NCBI RefSeq assembly: GCF_002150765.1
Contig: NZ_MUYM01000040.1
Span: 39,311-103,310, forward strand
Direction: 5' to 3'
Length of the DNA stretch: 64,000 nucleotides
Source: Lentzea kentuckyensis
GTDB taxonomy: Bacteria; Actinomycetota; Actinomycetes; Mycobacteriales; Pseudonocardiaceae
Every line of letters starts with the position of its first letter. Positions within the stretch are counted from its first letter, which is position 1. Below, piece by piece: positions 33,128 to 40,239 of the stretch. The position numbers and the translations under genes were made by a program. Under the pieces are notes generated by a model. The model was not told the DNA's origin. It worked only from the letters and a program-made list of their open reading frames with translations, and searched no databases.

Positions 33128-33970
33128 GTGAGGAAACGCGTTCTGACCCTGGCCGTGCTCACCGTCCTGCCGCTGCTGGCGGTGGCCGGGCCCGCATCGG
33201 CCGACAAGCCCGACTGCGCCCCTGCCAAGGAGGCCACCGCGTCGGCCAGCGCCGCCGCCGTGAAGGTCTGGCTCGCCGGCGACTCGACGATGGCCGAGCC
33301 CAAGTCCAGTTGCCCGGTCGGCTGGGGCAACCAGTTCGACCAGCTCTTCAACAACGACGTCACCGTGGTGAACAGCGCGGTGTCCGGCCGGAGCATCCAG
33401 ACCTGGCTGTACGAGTCCAACGTGAAGAACACCAAGGACTCGTCCGGCGAGTGCGTGGTGAGCCCGAAGACCTTCCACCAGCGCTGGCAGAACATGCTCA
33501 ACCCGTCCACCGGCATGAAGGCCGGTGACTACCTGGTGATCCAGTTCGGCATCAACGACGGCAGCGCGGACTGCCCGCGGCACGTGGGACGCGCCCGGTA
33601 CAAGGAACTGCTCGCGCTGATGACCAAGGCGGCCAAGGACCGCGGCGTCACCCCGATCCTCCTCACGCCCGTCTCGGCCATCAAGTGCAGCGGCAACTCC
33701 GCCGTGGGAACTCGCGGCTTCCTGACCGAGACGTTCGACGCGGGCAGGGCCGCCGGTGCGGCCGTCATCGACCTGCACAAGCTGAGCTACACCCTCTACA
33801 ACACGCTCAAGTTCTGCCCCAACAACGGCGACTTCACCAAGGGCCCGGTCGGTGCCTTCTTCTGCAACGACCACACGCACTTCGAAGCCGCTGGAGCCAG
33901 GCAGATCGCCGGGGTCGTGGCCAAGGCACTGCGCGACCAGAAGATTCCGCTTTCCAGCTATCTCAAGTGA
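33128..33970 (+). CDS. Rhamnogalacturonan acetylesterase-like (CE12), copy 2
   Basis: A 280-residue secreted SGNH esterase with signal LAVLTVLPLLAVAGPASA. Its motifs are WLAGDSTMAE (Ser), VNSAVSGRSIQTW, QFGINDGSADC (Asn) and CNDHTHFEAAG (Asp-x-x-His). It differs from copy 1 by several cysteines (CAPAK, SSCPVG, GECVV, ADCPRH, IKCSG, KFCPNN, FFCND), suggesting disulfide stabilisation. The GTG at 33128 has CTGGAG upstream, and the gene follows the beta-helix protein by 39 bp in one operon. Confidence 0.9.
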   Translation: MRKRVLTLAVLTVLPLLAVAGPASADKPDCAPAKEATASASAAAVKVWLAGDSTMAEPKSSCPVGWGNQFDQLFNNDVTVVNSAVSGRSIQTWLYESNVKNTKDSSGECVVSPKTFHQRWQNMLNPSTGMKAGDYLVIQFGINDGSADCPRHVGRARYKELLALMTKAAKDRGVTPILLTPVSAIKCSGNSAVGTRGFLTETFDAGRAAGAAVIDLHKLSYTLYNTLKFCPNNGDFTKGPVGAFFCNDHTHFEAAGARQIAGVVAKALRDQKIPLSSYLK

Positions 33971-33975
33971 GCCGG

Positions 33976-34004
33976 GTGGGTGGTCCGGAGACCGGACCAC
34001 CCAC
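33976..34004 (+). terminator. Strong terminator after CE12 copy 2
   Basis: GTGGGTGGTCCGG (33976-33988) and CCGGACCACCCAC (33992-34004) are perfect 13-bp arms around a 3-nt loop, starting 5 bp after the stop codon. They end the beta-helix/CE12 transcript. Confidence 0.75.
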
Positions 34005-34062
34005 TTCGCCGGACGACGGGCCCCGCGCGCTGAGGCGCACGAGGCGGAGACAGCGGCACGAC

Positions 34063-34079
34063 TACCGCCAACGCGGTAC
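34063..34079. promoter_or_regulatory. Inverted repeat A before the MMPL gene (candidate response-regulator site)
   Basis: TACCGCCAACGCGGTAC contains TACCGC and GCGGTA around CAAC. A 15/17 identical copy stands before the LPG-synthase-like gene at 38289-38305. The site lies 88 bp upstream of the MMPL start, and a NarL-type response regulator is encoded between the two targets. Confidence 0.55.
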
Positions 34080-34167
34080 ACGGGATCACCGCGCGAGGCT
34101 GACGCCGGGACGGCCGCCGACCGCGAGGCTGGGCAGCAACAGTTCCAGTCCTCGAAAGGTCTCTGCC

Positions 34168-36369
34168 GTGAACTCTCTCGCACGTTGGTGTCACCGGTGG
34201 CGGGGCGCCGTCCTCGGCGGATGGCTCGTCGGGCTCGTCGGGCTCGCGGTCCTCGCGCTGGGCCTGGGAGCCGCGTTCACCGACTCCGCGGACATGCCCG
34301 ACAGCGAGTCCGCGACCGCGGCAGCCCTGCAGGCCGAGGCCGGCGGGAAGACCGGGGTCGCGCTCACCCGCGGCACGATCGTCTGGCACACCGGCCAAGC
34401 CGTCGGCTCGGGCCCGGTCCGCGACGAGTTCACCGCCGCGCTGACCGGCATCGCCAAGATCCCCGGCGTCAAGCAGGTCGTCAGCCCGTACGAGCACGCG
34501 GATCAGCTGAACGAGCAGGCGAACACCGCCTACGCACAGGTGACGCTGGAGAAGGGTGCCGACCCCGCACCGGTGGTCCAGGCCGCGGAACGGTTGCGGG
34601 CGAACGACGTCCAGGTCGAGGTCGGCGGGCAGGCGTTCACCGAGAAGCCCGGCGGTTCGAACGGCACGGAGGCCATCGGCATCCTCGCCGCGCTGGTGCT
34701 GTTGTTGCTGCTCTTCCGGTCCGTGTGGGCCGCGGTGCTGCCGATCATCACCGGCCTGGTCGGCGTCGTGGCGTCACTGCTGCTGGTCGTCGTGGGTTCG
34801 CACGTGGTCGACCTCGCCGCGACCAGCCTCACCATGGGCGCGCTCATCGGTCTGGGCGTCGGCATCGACTACGCGTTGTTCATCGTCAACCGGCACCGCA
34901 AGGCGTTGCTCGCCGGGACCTCCGTGCCCGACGCGATCGCGCAGGCGGTCAACACCTCGGGACGCGCCGTCGTGTTCGCCGGTGTCACCGTCATCGTCGC
35001 CCTGCTGGGAATGTTCGTGGTGAACCTCGGCCTGCTCACCGGCATGGCGCAGGCCGCGGCCGTCACCGTCGCGTTCACCGTCGCCGCCGCGATCACCCTG
35101 CTGCCCGCGCTGCTCGGGATGCTCGGCTACCGGGTGCTGTCCCGCAAGGACCGCAAGGCCATCGCCGCCGGACGGTTCCCGGTGCCGCAGCGCACCGGCG
35201 AGCGCACCCTGGCGAGCCGTTGGGCAACGGTGGTCCAGCGTTTCCCGGTGGTCGCGGGCGGGCTCGCCCTCGCCGCGACGGTGCTGCTCGCCTCCCCCGT
35301 GTTCGGCATGCGGGTGGGCAACGCGGACGCGAGCAGCGCACCGGCCGGATCGCCGGCCCGCGCCCACTACGAGCTGATGTCGACCGCGTTCGGCGCCGGG
35401 TTCGACTCCCCCGTGCTGCTGGTCGCGCGCACGCCGGACCAGGCCTCCGCGCAGGCGTTCCAGTCCCTGGTGGACCGGCTCGGCTCGGTGCCGGACGTCG
35501 CCCACGTGACCGCCGCGCCCGCCAAACCCGGTCAGCAGATCAGGTCCGCGACCATCACACCGGGCACCTCGTCGCAGGCCGAACAGACCGCGGATCTCGT
35601 CAGGAACCTGCGCGAGGACGTGATTCCCGCTTCCGGGGTGCAGGCCTACGTCGGTGGAGCGACCGCGAGCAGCATGGACGTCGCCGACGCCCTGATGAGC
35701 AAGCTTCCGCTGTACCTGGGTCTCATCGCCGTGCTCGGGTTCCTGTTGCTGGCCGTGGCGTTTCGCAGCATCCGGGTGCCGCTGGTCGGCGCGTTGAGCA
35801 ACATCGCCACCATCGCGGTCGGGCTCGGCGCCGTCACCGCGATCTTCCAGAACGGCTGGGGCATCGCGCTGCTGGGCGTCGGCGCCGGGGCTCCGGTGAT
35901 GTACCTCGTGCCGGTGCTCGTGGTCGGCATCATGTTCGGCCTGTCCATGGACTACCAGGTGTTCCTGGTCAGCCGGATGCACGAGGAGTGGACGCGCACC
36001 GGGCGCAACCGGCACTCGATCCGCACGGGCGTCGTCGAGACCGGACGGGTCATCGCCGTCGCGGCCACGATCATGCTGTGCGTGTTCGCCTCGTTCGGGT
36101 TCAGCGGTGAACGCATCGTGTCCATGATCGGCATCGGACTGGCGATCGCCGTGGTCGTCGACGCGTTCGTGATCAGGCTGACGCTGGTGCCCGCGGTCAT
36201 GACCCTGCTCGGCCGGTCGAACTGGGCGTACCCGCGCTGGGCGGAGAAGGTCACGCCGCACCTGTCGGTGGATGGCCCCGCTGATCCCGAGCCGCCTTCC
36301 GACCCGACCGAACGCATCCTCGTGGGCGCGGTACCGGCCTCGCACCGGCAGTTCACCGGCGAACTCTGA
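34168..36369 (+). CDS. MMPL-family (RND-type) lipid/drug transporter
   Basis: A 733-residue membrane protein with about 12 membrane segments in two repeats, each with a large exported loop. The MMPL signature with the proton-relay Asp-Tyr is seen twice: GLGVGIDYALFIVNRHRKAL and GLSMDYQVFLVSRMHEEW. These proteins move lipids or amphipathic compounds outward using the proton gradient. The GTG at 34168 has AAAGG upstream. A terminator-like hairpin separates it from the response regulator gene, and repeat A upstream suggests control by that regulator. Confidence 0.93.
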   Translation: MNSLARWCHRWRGAVLGGWLVGLVGLAVLALGLGAAFTDSADMPDSESATAAALQAEAGGKTGVALTRGTIVWHTGQAVGSGPVRDEFTAALTGIAKIPGVKQVVSPYEHADQLNEQANTAYAQVTLEKGADPAPVVQAAERLRANDVQVEVGGQAFTEKPGGSNGTEAIGILAALVLLLLLFRSVWAAVLPIITGLVGVVASLLLVVVGSHVVDLAATSLTMGALIGLGVGIDYALFIVNRHRKALLAGTSVPDAIAQAVNTSGRAVVFAGVTVIVALLGMFVVNLGLLTGMAQAAAVTVAFTVAAAITLLPALLGMLGYRVLSRKDRKAIAAGRFPVPQRTGERTLASRWATVVQRFPVVAGGLALAATVLLASPVFGMRVGNADASSAPAGSPARAHYELMSTAFGAGFDSPVLLVARTPDQASAQAFQSLVDRLGSVPDVAHVTAAPAKPGQQIRSATITPGTSSQAEQTADLVRNLREDVIPASGVQAYVGGATASSMDVADALMSKLPLYLGLIAVLGFLLLAVAFRSIRVPLVGALSNIATIAVGLGAVTAIFQNGWGIALLGVGAGAPVMYLVPVLVVGIMFGLSMDYQVFLVSRMHEEWTRTGRNRHSIRTGVVETGRVIAVAATIMLCVFASFGFSGERIVSMIGIGLAIAVVVDAFVIRLTLVPAVMTLLGRSNWAYPRWAEKVTPHLSVDGPADPEPPSDPTERILVGAVPASHRQFTGEL

Positions 36370-36376
36370 CCAGCTG

Positions 36377-36414
36377 CGTGGTGCCCGATGGACGAGTGTC
36401 CACCGGGCACCACG
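36377..36414 (+). terminator. Long hairpin between MMPL and response-regulator genes
   Basis: CGTGGTGCCCG (36377-36387) pairs with CGGGCACCACG (36404-36414). After a 1-nt mismatch an inner TGGAC/GTCCA stem closes on GAGT. It starts 8 bp after the MMPL stop and should reduce read-through into the two-component genes. Confidence 0.65.
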
Positions 36415-36467
36415 CCGTTCGCGTGAGATCATCGCCGTATCCCTCCTTGCCGCGGAAAGGCCCTGTT

Positions 36468-37139
36468 TTGACCATTCGCGTCCTGCTCGCCGACGACCAG
36501 GCCCTGCTGCGCGCGACCTTCCGGCTGCTCATCGACTCCTGCCCCGACCTGGAGGTCGTCGCCGAGGCGTCCAACGGCCAGGAAGCGGTGGACCAGGCCG
36601 TCGAGGCGCGGCCGGACGTGATCGTGATGGACATCCGCATGCCCGTCGTGGACGGCATCGAGGCGACCCGGCGCATCGCCTCGGACGAGCGGCTCGCCGG
36701 AGTGCGGATCCTCGTCCTCACCACGTTCGAGACCGACGAGTTCGTCGCCGCCGCACTGCGGGCCGGTGCCGGCGGGTTCCTCGGCAAGGGCGTCGAGCCG
36801 GAAGCCCTGCTCCAGGCCATCCGCACGGTGGCGGCGGGCGAGTCGCTGTTGTCCCCCGCCGCGACGACCGCGTTGATCGGCCGGTTCCTCGCCCAGCCGG
36901 ACGCGCGCACCGTCGACGTGCGCGCCGAGCTCGGCGAACTGACCGCGCGCGAACGGGAGATCACCGCGCTGGCCGGCGCGGGCCTGTCCAACGCCGAGAT
37001 CGCGGAAAAACTGGTGATCAGCGCGGCGACCGCGAAGACCCACGTCAACCGCGCGATGATGAAGGTCGGCGCCAGGGACCGGGCCCAGCTGGTCGTGTTC
37101 GCCTACGAAACCGGCCTCGTCACCCCTCGCACGCGGTGA
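36468..37139 (+). CDS. NarL/LuxR-type response regulator
   Basis: A 223-residue regulator starting at TTG 36468 with GCGGAAAGG upstream. The receiver domain has VLLADDQALLRATF, the phospho-Asp in VIVMDIRMPVVDG, and lysine in GGFLGKGVEPEALL. The LuxR HTH is LTAREREITALAGAGLSNAE followed by SAATAKTHVNRAMMKV. It precedes its kinase by 10 bp. Because near-identical inverted repeats lie before the MMPL gene and the membrane protein gene on both sides of this pair, it probably controls both as an envelope response. Confidence 0.93.
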   Translation: MTIRVLLADDQALLRATFRLLIDSCPDLEVVAEASNGQEAVDQAVEARPDVIVMDIRMPVVDGIEATRRIASDERLAGVRILVLTTFETDEFVAAALRAGAGGFLGKGVEPEALLQAIRTVAAGESLLSPAATTALIGRFLAQPDARTVDVRAELGELTAREREITALAGAGLSNAEIAEKLVISAATAKTHVNRAMMKVGARDRAQLVVFAYETGLVTPRTR

Positions 37140-37149
37140 GAGGATCTTC

Positions 37150-38253
37150 GTGATGCACGAGCCCGAGGCCGCGCCCCCGTGGTGGCACGCCGCGCTGCCC
37201 GCGTTGCTCGTGGCCAACATCGCCATGTTCCAGCTGGCCTACCGGGGCGGCTTCCACTTCACCGCGCCGACGTTCTGGCAGATGGCCGTCACCCTGGCCG
37301 CGTGCGCCGCGCTGCTGGTGCGCTACCGCCAGCCGGTGGCCGTCACGTGGGTGACCATCGTGCTCGGCACCGCGCTGCCGGTGTTCGCGCCGCACACGGT
37401 CATCATCGACACGCCGAGCATCGTCGCCCTGTACACCCTGACGCGGCTCACCGACCGCCGCACGTCGTGGACCGCGGGCGCCGGCGCGATCATCCTGCTG
37501 ACCGCCAGCTCGGTGATCTGGCCGCCGGACTCGTTCAACGTCCGCATCGTGCTGCCCGCCAACTACGTCATCATCGCCGTCGCTCTCGGCGAGTCGGCGC
37601 GCAACCGTCGCGCACTGCTGTGGGAAGCCCAGCACCGGGCCCGGGAGGCGGAACGCATCCGCATCGCCCAGGACCTGCACGACGTCGTGGCCCACCACAT
37701 CACCCTGGTGAACGCCCAGGCAGGCGTCGCCCACCACCTGCTGGACCAGCATCCCGACCAGGCACGGCGGGCGCTGGCCGACATCAAGCAGACCAGCCGC
37801 GCCGCCCTCGACGAGCTGCGGGCCACGGTAGGACTGTTGCGGCACAACGACGACTCGCCGCAGAGCCGGGAGCCCGCACCGGGTCTCGACCAGCTCGGCC
37901 GGCTCGCCGACTCGTTCCGCGCGGCCGGCTACACGGTCAACCTGACCCGGCACGGTGTTCCCCAGCTGACCGGCACCGTCGACCTGGCCGCCTACCGCAT
38001 CGTGCAGGAGGCGCTGACCAACGCGAGCAAGCACGGCGTCGAACGCCGCGTCGACATCGCCCTCACCTGCTCCGGCGACGCGCTGGAGATCGTCGCCGTC
38101 AACCCGGCCTCACCCGGCCACCGAGGTGCCGGCACCGGACACGGTCTCATCGGGATGCGCGAACGCGCGGAGTCCGCGGGCGGGCGGTGCACCGCGGGAA
38201 TGCGTCCCGACGGCTGGTACGAGGTACGGGCCTCGCTCCCCCTGCGCGGCTGA
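37150..38253 (+). CDS. NarL/DesK-type sensor histidine kinase
   Basis: A 367-residue kinase with about five membrane segments in the first 150 residues and no sizeable extracellular domain. This resembles DesK/LiaS-like sensors of membrane state. The HisKA_3 helix carries the phospho-histidine in RIAQDLHDVVAHHITLVNAQ (about residue 177), and the HATPase has VQEALTNASKHG and GTGHGLIGMRERAESAGG. The start is GTG 37150 or ATG 37153 after AGAGG. It forms an operon with the preceding response regulator. Confidence 0.92.
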   Translation: MMHEPEAAPPWWHAALPALLVANIAMFQLAYRGGFHFTAPTFWQMAVTLAACAALLVRYRQPVAVTWVTIVLGTALPVFAPHTVIIDTPSIVALYTLTRLTDRRTSWTAGAGAIILLTASSVIWPPDSFNVRIVLPANYVIIAVALGESARNRRALLWEAQHRAREAERIRIAQDLHDVVAHHITLVNAQAGVAHHLLDQHPDQARRALADIKQTSRAALDELRATVGLLRHNDDSPQSREPAPGLDQLGRLADSFRAAGYTVNLTRHGVPQLTGTVDLAAYRIVQEALTNASKHGVERRVDIALTCSGDALEIVAVNPASPGHRGAGTGHGLIGMRERAESAGGRCTAGMRPDGWYEVRASLPLRG

Positions 38254-38288
38254 CCCGCGCGCGATCGGGAACCCGGCGCGGGGCGGCG

Positions 38289-38305
38289 TACCGCGAACGC
38301 CGTAC
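38289..38305. promoter_or_regulatory. Inverted repeat B before the LPG-synthase-like gene
   Basis: TACCGCGAACGCCGTAC matches repeat A at 34063-34079 in 15 of 17 positions and keeps the TACCGC-N4-GC-GTA arrangement. It ends 48 bp before the ATG at 38354. Confidence 0.55.
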
Positions 38306-38353
38306 GCCGGATACCGCCTCGCGCCGACGTTTTCCGCGCGCTCCCCGGCAAGC

Positions 38354-39322
38354 ATGGGGAACATGATCGCAAGGCTTCCGGCCACCGACGGCCGCAACCA
38401 GATGAACGTGCTGGTCCGGTTCGTGGCGGCGGCGGCCGTCGCGGTGGCCGTGGTGGCCTTCGTCAGGTACGCCGCGCAGGCGGACATCGCAGGCGTCCTG
38501 CGCCAGATCGATCCGCTCTGGACGGCCGTGGCGCTGGCGACCTTCCTGGTTCCGTTGCTGGGCAACGTGATCACCCTGCGCGCGGTCGCGCCGATGCGGC
38601 TGCCGTGGGGACCCACCGCGGCCGCGCAGCTGGCCGGGACGTTCGGCAACCTGGTGGCGCCCGCGAACATCGGCGGGATGGCGATGAACGTCCGGTTCCT
38701 GTGCCGGCGCGGCGTCTCCGCCGCTGGTGCGGCCGGTGCGGTCGGGGCCACCCAGATCGTCGCCGCGTTCGTGACGGTGGCGCTGGCCGTGCCGAGTCTC
38801 GCGTCGTCCGGGCAGTTGGCGGACGTGGCGCGGTCGGCGGTCTCCGGTCCGGTTCTCGCGATCGTCGTGGCGGTGGTGCCGATCGGCATGGTGTTGCTGC
38901 GGCGTACGGCACCGGGACGGCGGATCTCGGCCAGGCTGCGGTCCGTTCTCGCGGACGCGCCGAAAGCCGCCCGGCGAGCACTGGCCAGTCCCGGGAGCGC
39001 GGCGCTCACCGTGGCGGGGAACCTGTTGGTGACACTGGGTACCGCCGCGACGCTGGGTGCGGCGGTCCAGGCCTTCGGTGGCACCGCCTCGTTCGGCGAT
39101 CTCCTGCTCGTGGTCGCGGGTGGCACGCTCGCCGCCGTCGTACCGCTGCCCGGCGGTGGAGGCAGTGCCGAGCTGATCCTGACGGCTCAGCTGGTCGCGG
39201 TGGGACTCGACGCGCCGGTCGCCCTGGCGGCGGCGGTGCTCTACCGGCTCGTCACGTTCTGGTCCCGCATTCCCCTCGGATGGCTCGCCTTCTCGTGGCT
39301 GCGGCGATCGGGGCAGCTGTGA
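38354..39322 (+). CDS. Lysylphosphatidylglycerol-synthase-type membrane protein (UPF0104)
   Basis: A 322-residue protein of about eight membrane segments matching the flippase half of MprF/LPG synthase, for example AAQLAGTFGNLVAPANIGGM and VVPLPGGGGSAELILTAQLV. It lacks the cytoplasmic aminoacyl-transferase domain, so it would move or handle lipids rather than lysylate them. ATG 38354 is taken, and ATG 38363 is possible. The upstream inverted repeat B links it to the two-component system directly before it. Together with the MMPL gene it suggests remodelling of the membrane under stress. Confidence 0.88.
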   Translation: MGNMIARLPATDGRNQMNVLVRFVAAAAVAVAVVAFVRYAAQADIAGVLRQIDPLWTAVALATFLVPLLGNVITLRAVAPMRLPWGPTAAAQLAGTFGNLVAPANIGGMAMNVRFLCRRGVSAAGAAGAVGATQIVAAFVTVALAVPSLASSGQLADVARSAVSGPVLAIVVAVVPIGMVLLRRTAPGRRISARLRSVLADAPKAARRALASPGSAALTVAGNLLVTLGTAATLGAAVQAFGGTASFGDLLLVVAGGTLAAVVPLPGGGGSAELILTAQLVAVGLDAPVALAAAVLYRLVTFWSRIPLGWLAFSWLRRSGQL

Positions 39323-39324
39323 GG

Positions 39325-39420
39325 TCAGGCCGAACCGCGTCGCACGAGCTGTGGCCCGGCCGCGTCGGAGGACGGCCTGGGTGGCCGGCCCGCCAGTGCG
39401 GCCACGATGGCCTCGGCACG
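39325..39420 (-). pseudogene. C-terminal remnant of a LacI-type regulator
   Basis: The minus-strand frame ending at the TGA at 39325 reads AEAIVAALAGRPPRPSSDAA then GPQLVRRGSA, which resembles the end of LacI/GalR proteins (compare ILPTELVVRESA of the LacI protein at 46897). No body or HTH is present upstream. The match is short, so the call is tentative. Confidence 0.3.
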
Positions 39421-39430
39421 CCACCGGCCT

Positions 39431-39545
39431 GCCTCGGACGACGTCGCGACGGCGAACGCCGGCTGCCTGCTGCAGATCCGGCGGTTCCTCGACGCGGGTG
39501 TCCCGGTCGTGCACCCGGCCCAGCTGCTCGACGCCTCGATCACAG
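39431..39545 (+). pseudogene. Remnant of a GlcF/LutA-type iron-sulfur oxidoreductase
   Basis: The plus-strand frame encodes SDDVATANAGCLLQIRRFLD and then AGVPVVHPAQLLDASI. This is the C-terminal CCG-domain pattern of glycolate-oxidase iron-sulfur subunits and relatives (NxGCxxQIxxxL ... VxHPxxLLD). Nothing of the first 90% of such a protein is present. It sits against the LacI remnant, so this gap before the TetR gene is a deletion scar. Confidence 0.5.
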
Positions 39546-39585
39546 CAGCCGACGTCACCCGGACGACCCGACTAGCCTCCCTGGG

Positions 39586-40212
39586 ATGACCCGCAGCAGG
39601 ACGCCGGAAAGCACGCGACGACGCATCCTCGAGACGGCCGAACGCATGTTCGCCGAGCACGGCGTCTTCTCGGTCTCGAACCGGCAGATCAGCGACGAAG
39701 CGGGCCTGGGCAACAACACCGCGGTCAGCTACCACTTCGGCAGCAAGGCCGACCTCCTCCGCGCCATCTACCTGCGCCACAACGAGCCGATGGAGATCCT
39801 CCGCGAGAAGCAGCTCGAGAGCCGGGCGGGCAGCACCGGCCTGCGCGACTGGCTGACCTGCGTCGTGCGGCCGTTCACCGACCACCTGGCGTCGCTCGGC
39901 TCGAACAGCTGGTACGCCCGTTTCGCGGCGCAGCTCATGACCGAGCCGAAGCTGCGCGAGCTCGGTCTCCTCGACGTGGGCAGGACCGAGCTGCAGCGGA
40001 CGATCACCCTCGGCCTGCACCGGTGCCTGCCCGATCTGCCGCCGGCTGTGCGGGCCGAACGCGACGAGATGGCCCGTGTGCTGATGGTGCACATGTGCGC
40101 CCGGCGGGAAGCGGATCTGCCCGACGACAGCGCGGCGATCTGGGACGCGACCGCGATCGGACTGATCGACGCTCTCGCGGGTTTGTACGAGGCTCCCAGT
40201 TCGCTACTTTAA
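39586..40212 (+). CDS. TetR-family regulator of an efflux gene
   Basis: A 208-residue protein with a TetR HTH (residues about 8-55; MFAEHGVFSVSNRQISDEAG then NTAVSYHFGSKADLLRAIYL) and a C-terminal ligand domain of the TetR_C type found with MDR exporters (DEMARVLMVHMCARREADLP). The ATG at 39586 follows CTGGG. The exporter gene starts 27 bp downstream of its stop, and a palindrome in that gap is the likely operator. Hence it should repress the exporter until a drug-like ligand binds. Confidence 0.9.
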   Translation: MTRSRTPESTRRRILETAERMFAEHGVFSVSNRQISDEAGLGNNTAVSYHFGSKADLLRAIYLRHNEPMEILREKQLESRAGSTGLRDWLTCVVRPFTDHLASLGSNSWYARFAAQLMTEPKLRELGLLDVGRTELQRTITLGLHRCLPDLPPAVRAERDEMARVLMVHMCARREADLPDDSAAIWDATAIGLIDALAGLYEAPSSLL

Positions 40213-40213
40213 T

Positions 40214-40225
40214 TCAATCGATTGA
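40214..40225. promoter_or_regulatory. Palindromic operator between TetR and exporter genes
   Basis: TCAATCGATTGA is a perfect 12-bp palindrome, 16/18 when extended (AATTCAATCGATTGACTT). It lies directly after the TetR stop and 14 bp before the exporter ATG at 40240, where repression would be effective. Confidence 0.5.
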
Positions 40226-40239
40226 CTTACGATGAGGCC

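Noticed and set aside
33685..36369. An 894-residue version of the MMPL protein
   Set aside because: The first 160 codons overlap the CE12-type gene and the terminator at 33976-34004 and have shadow composition. The GTG at 34168 with AAAGG gives a normal MMPL start.
38605..40212. A 535-residue frame containing the TetR gene
   Set aside because: The upstream part lies antiframe within the membrane protein gene. The HTH begins just after the ATG at 39586, the normal TetR arrangement.
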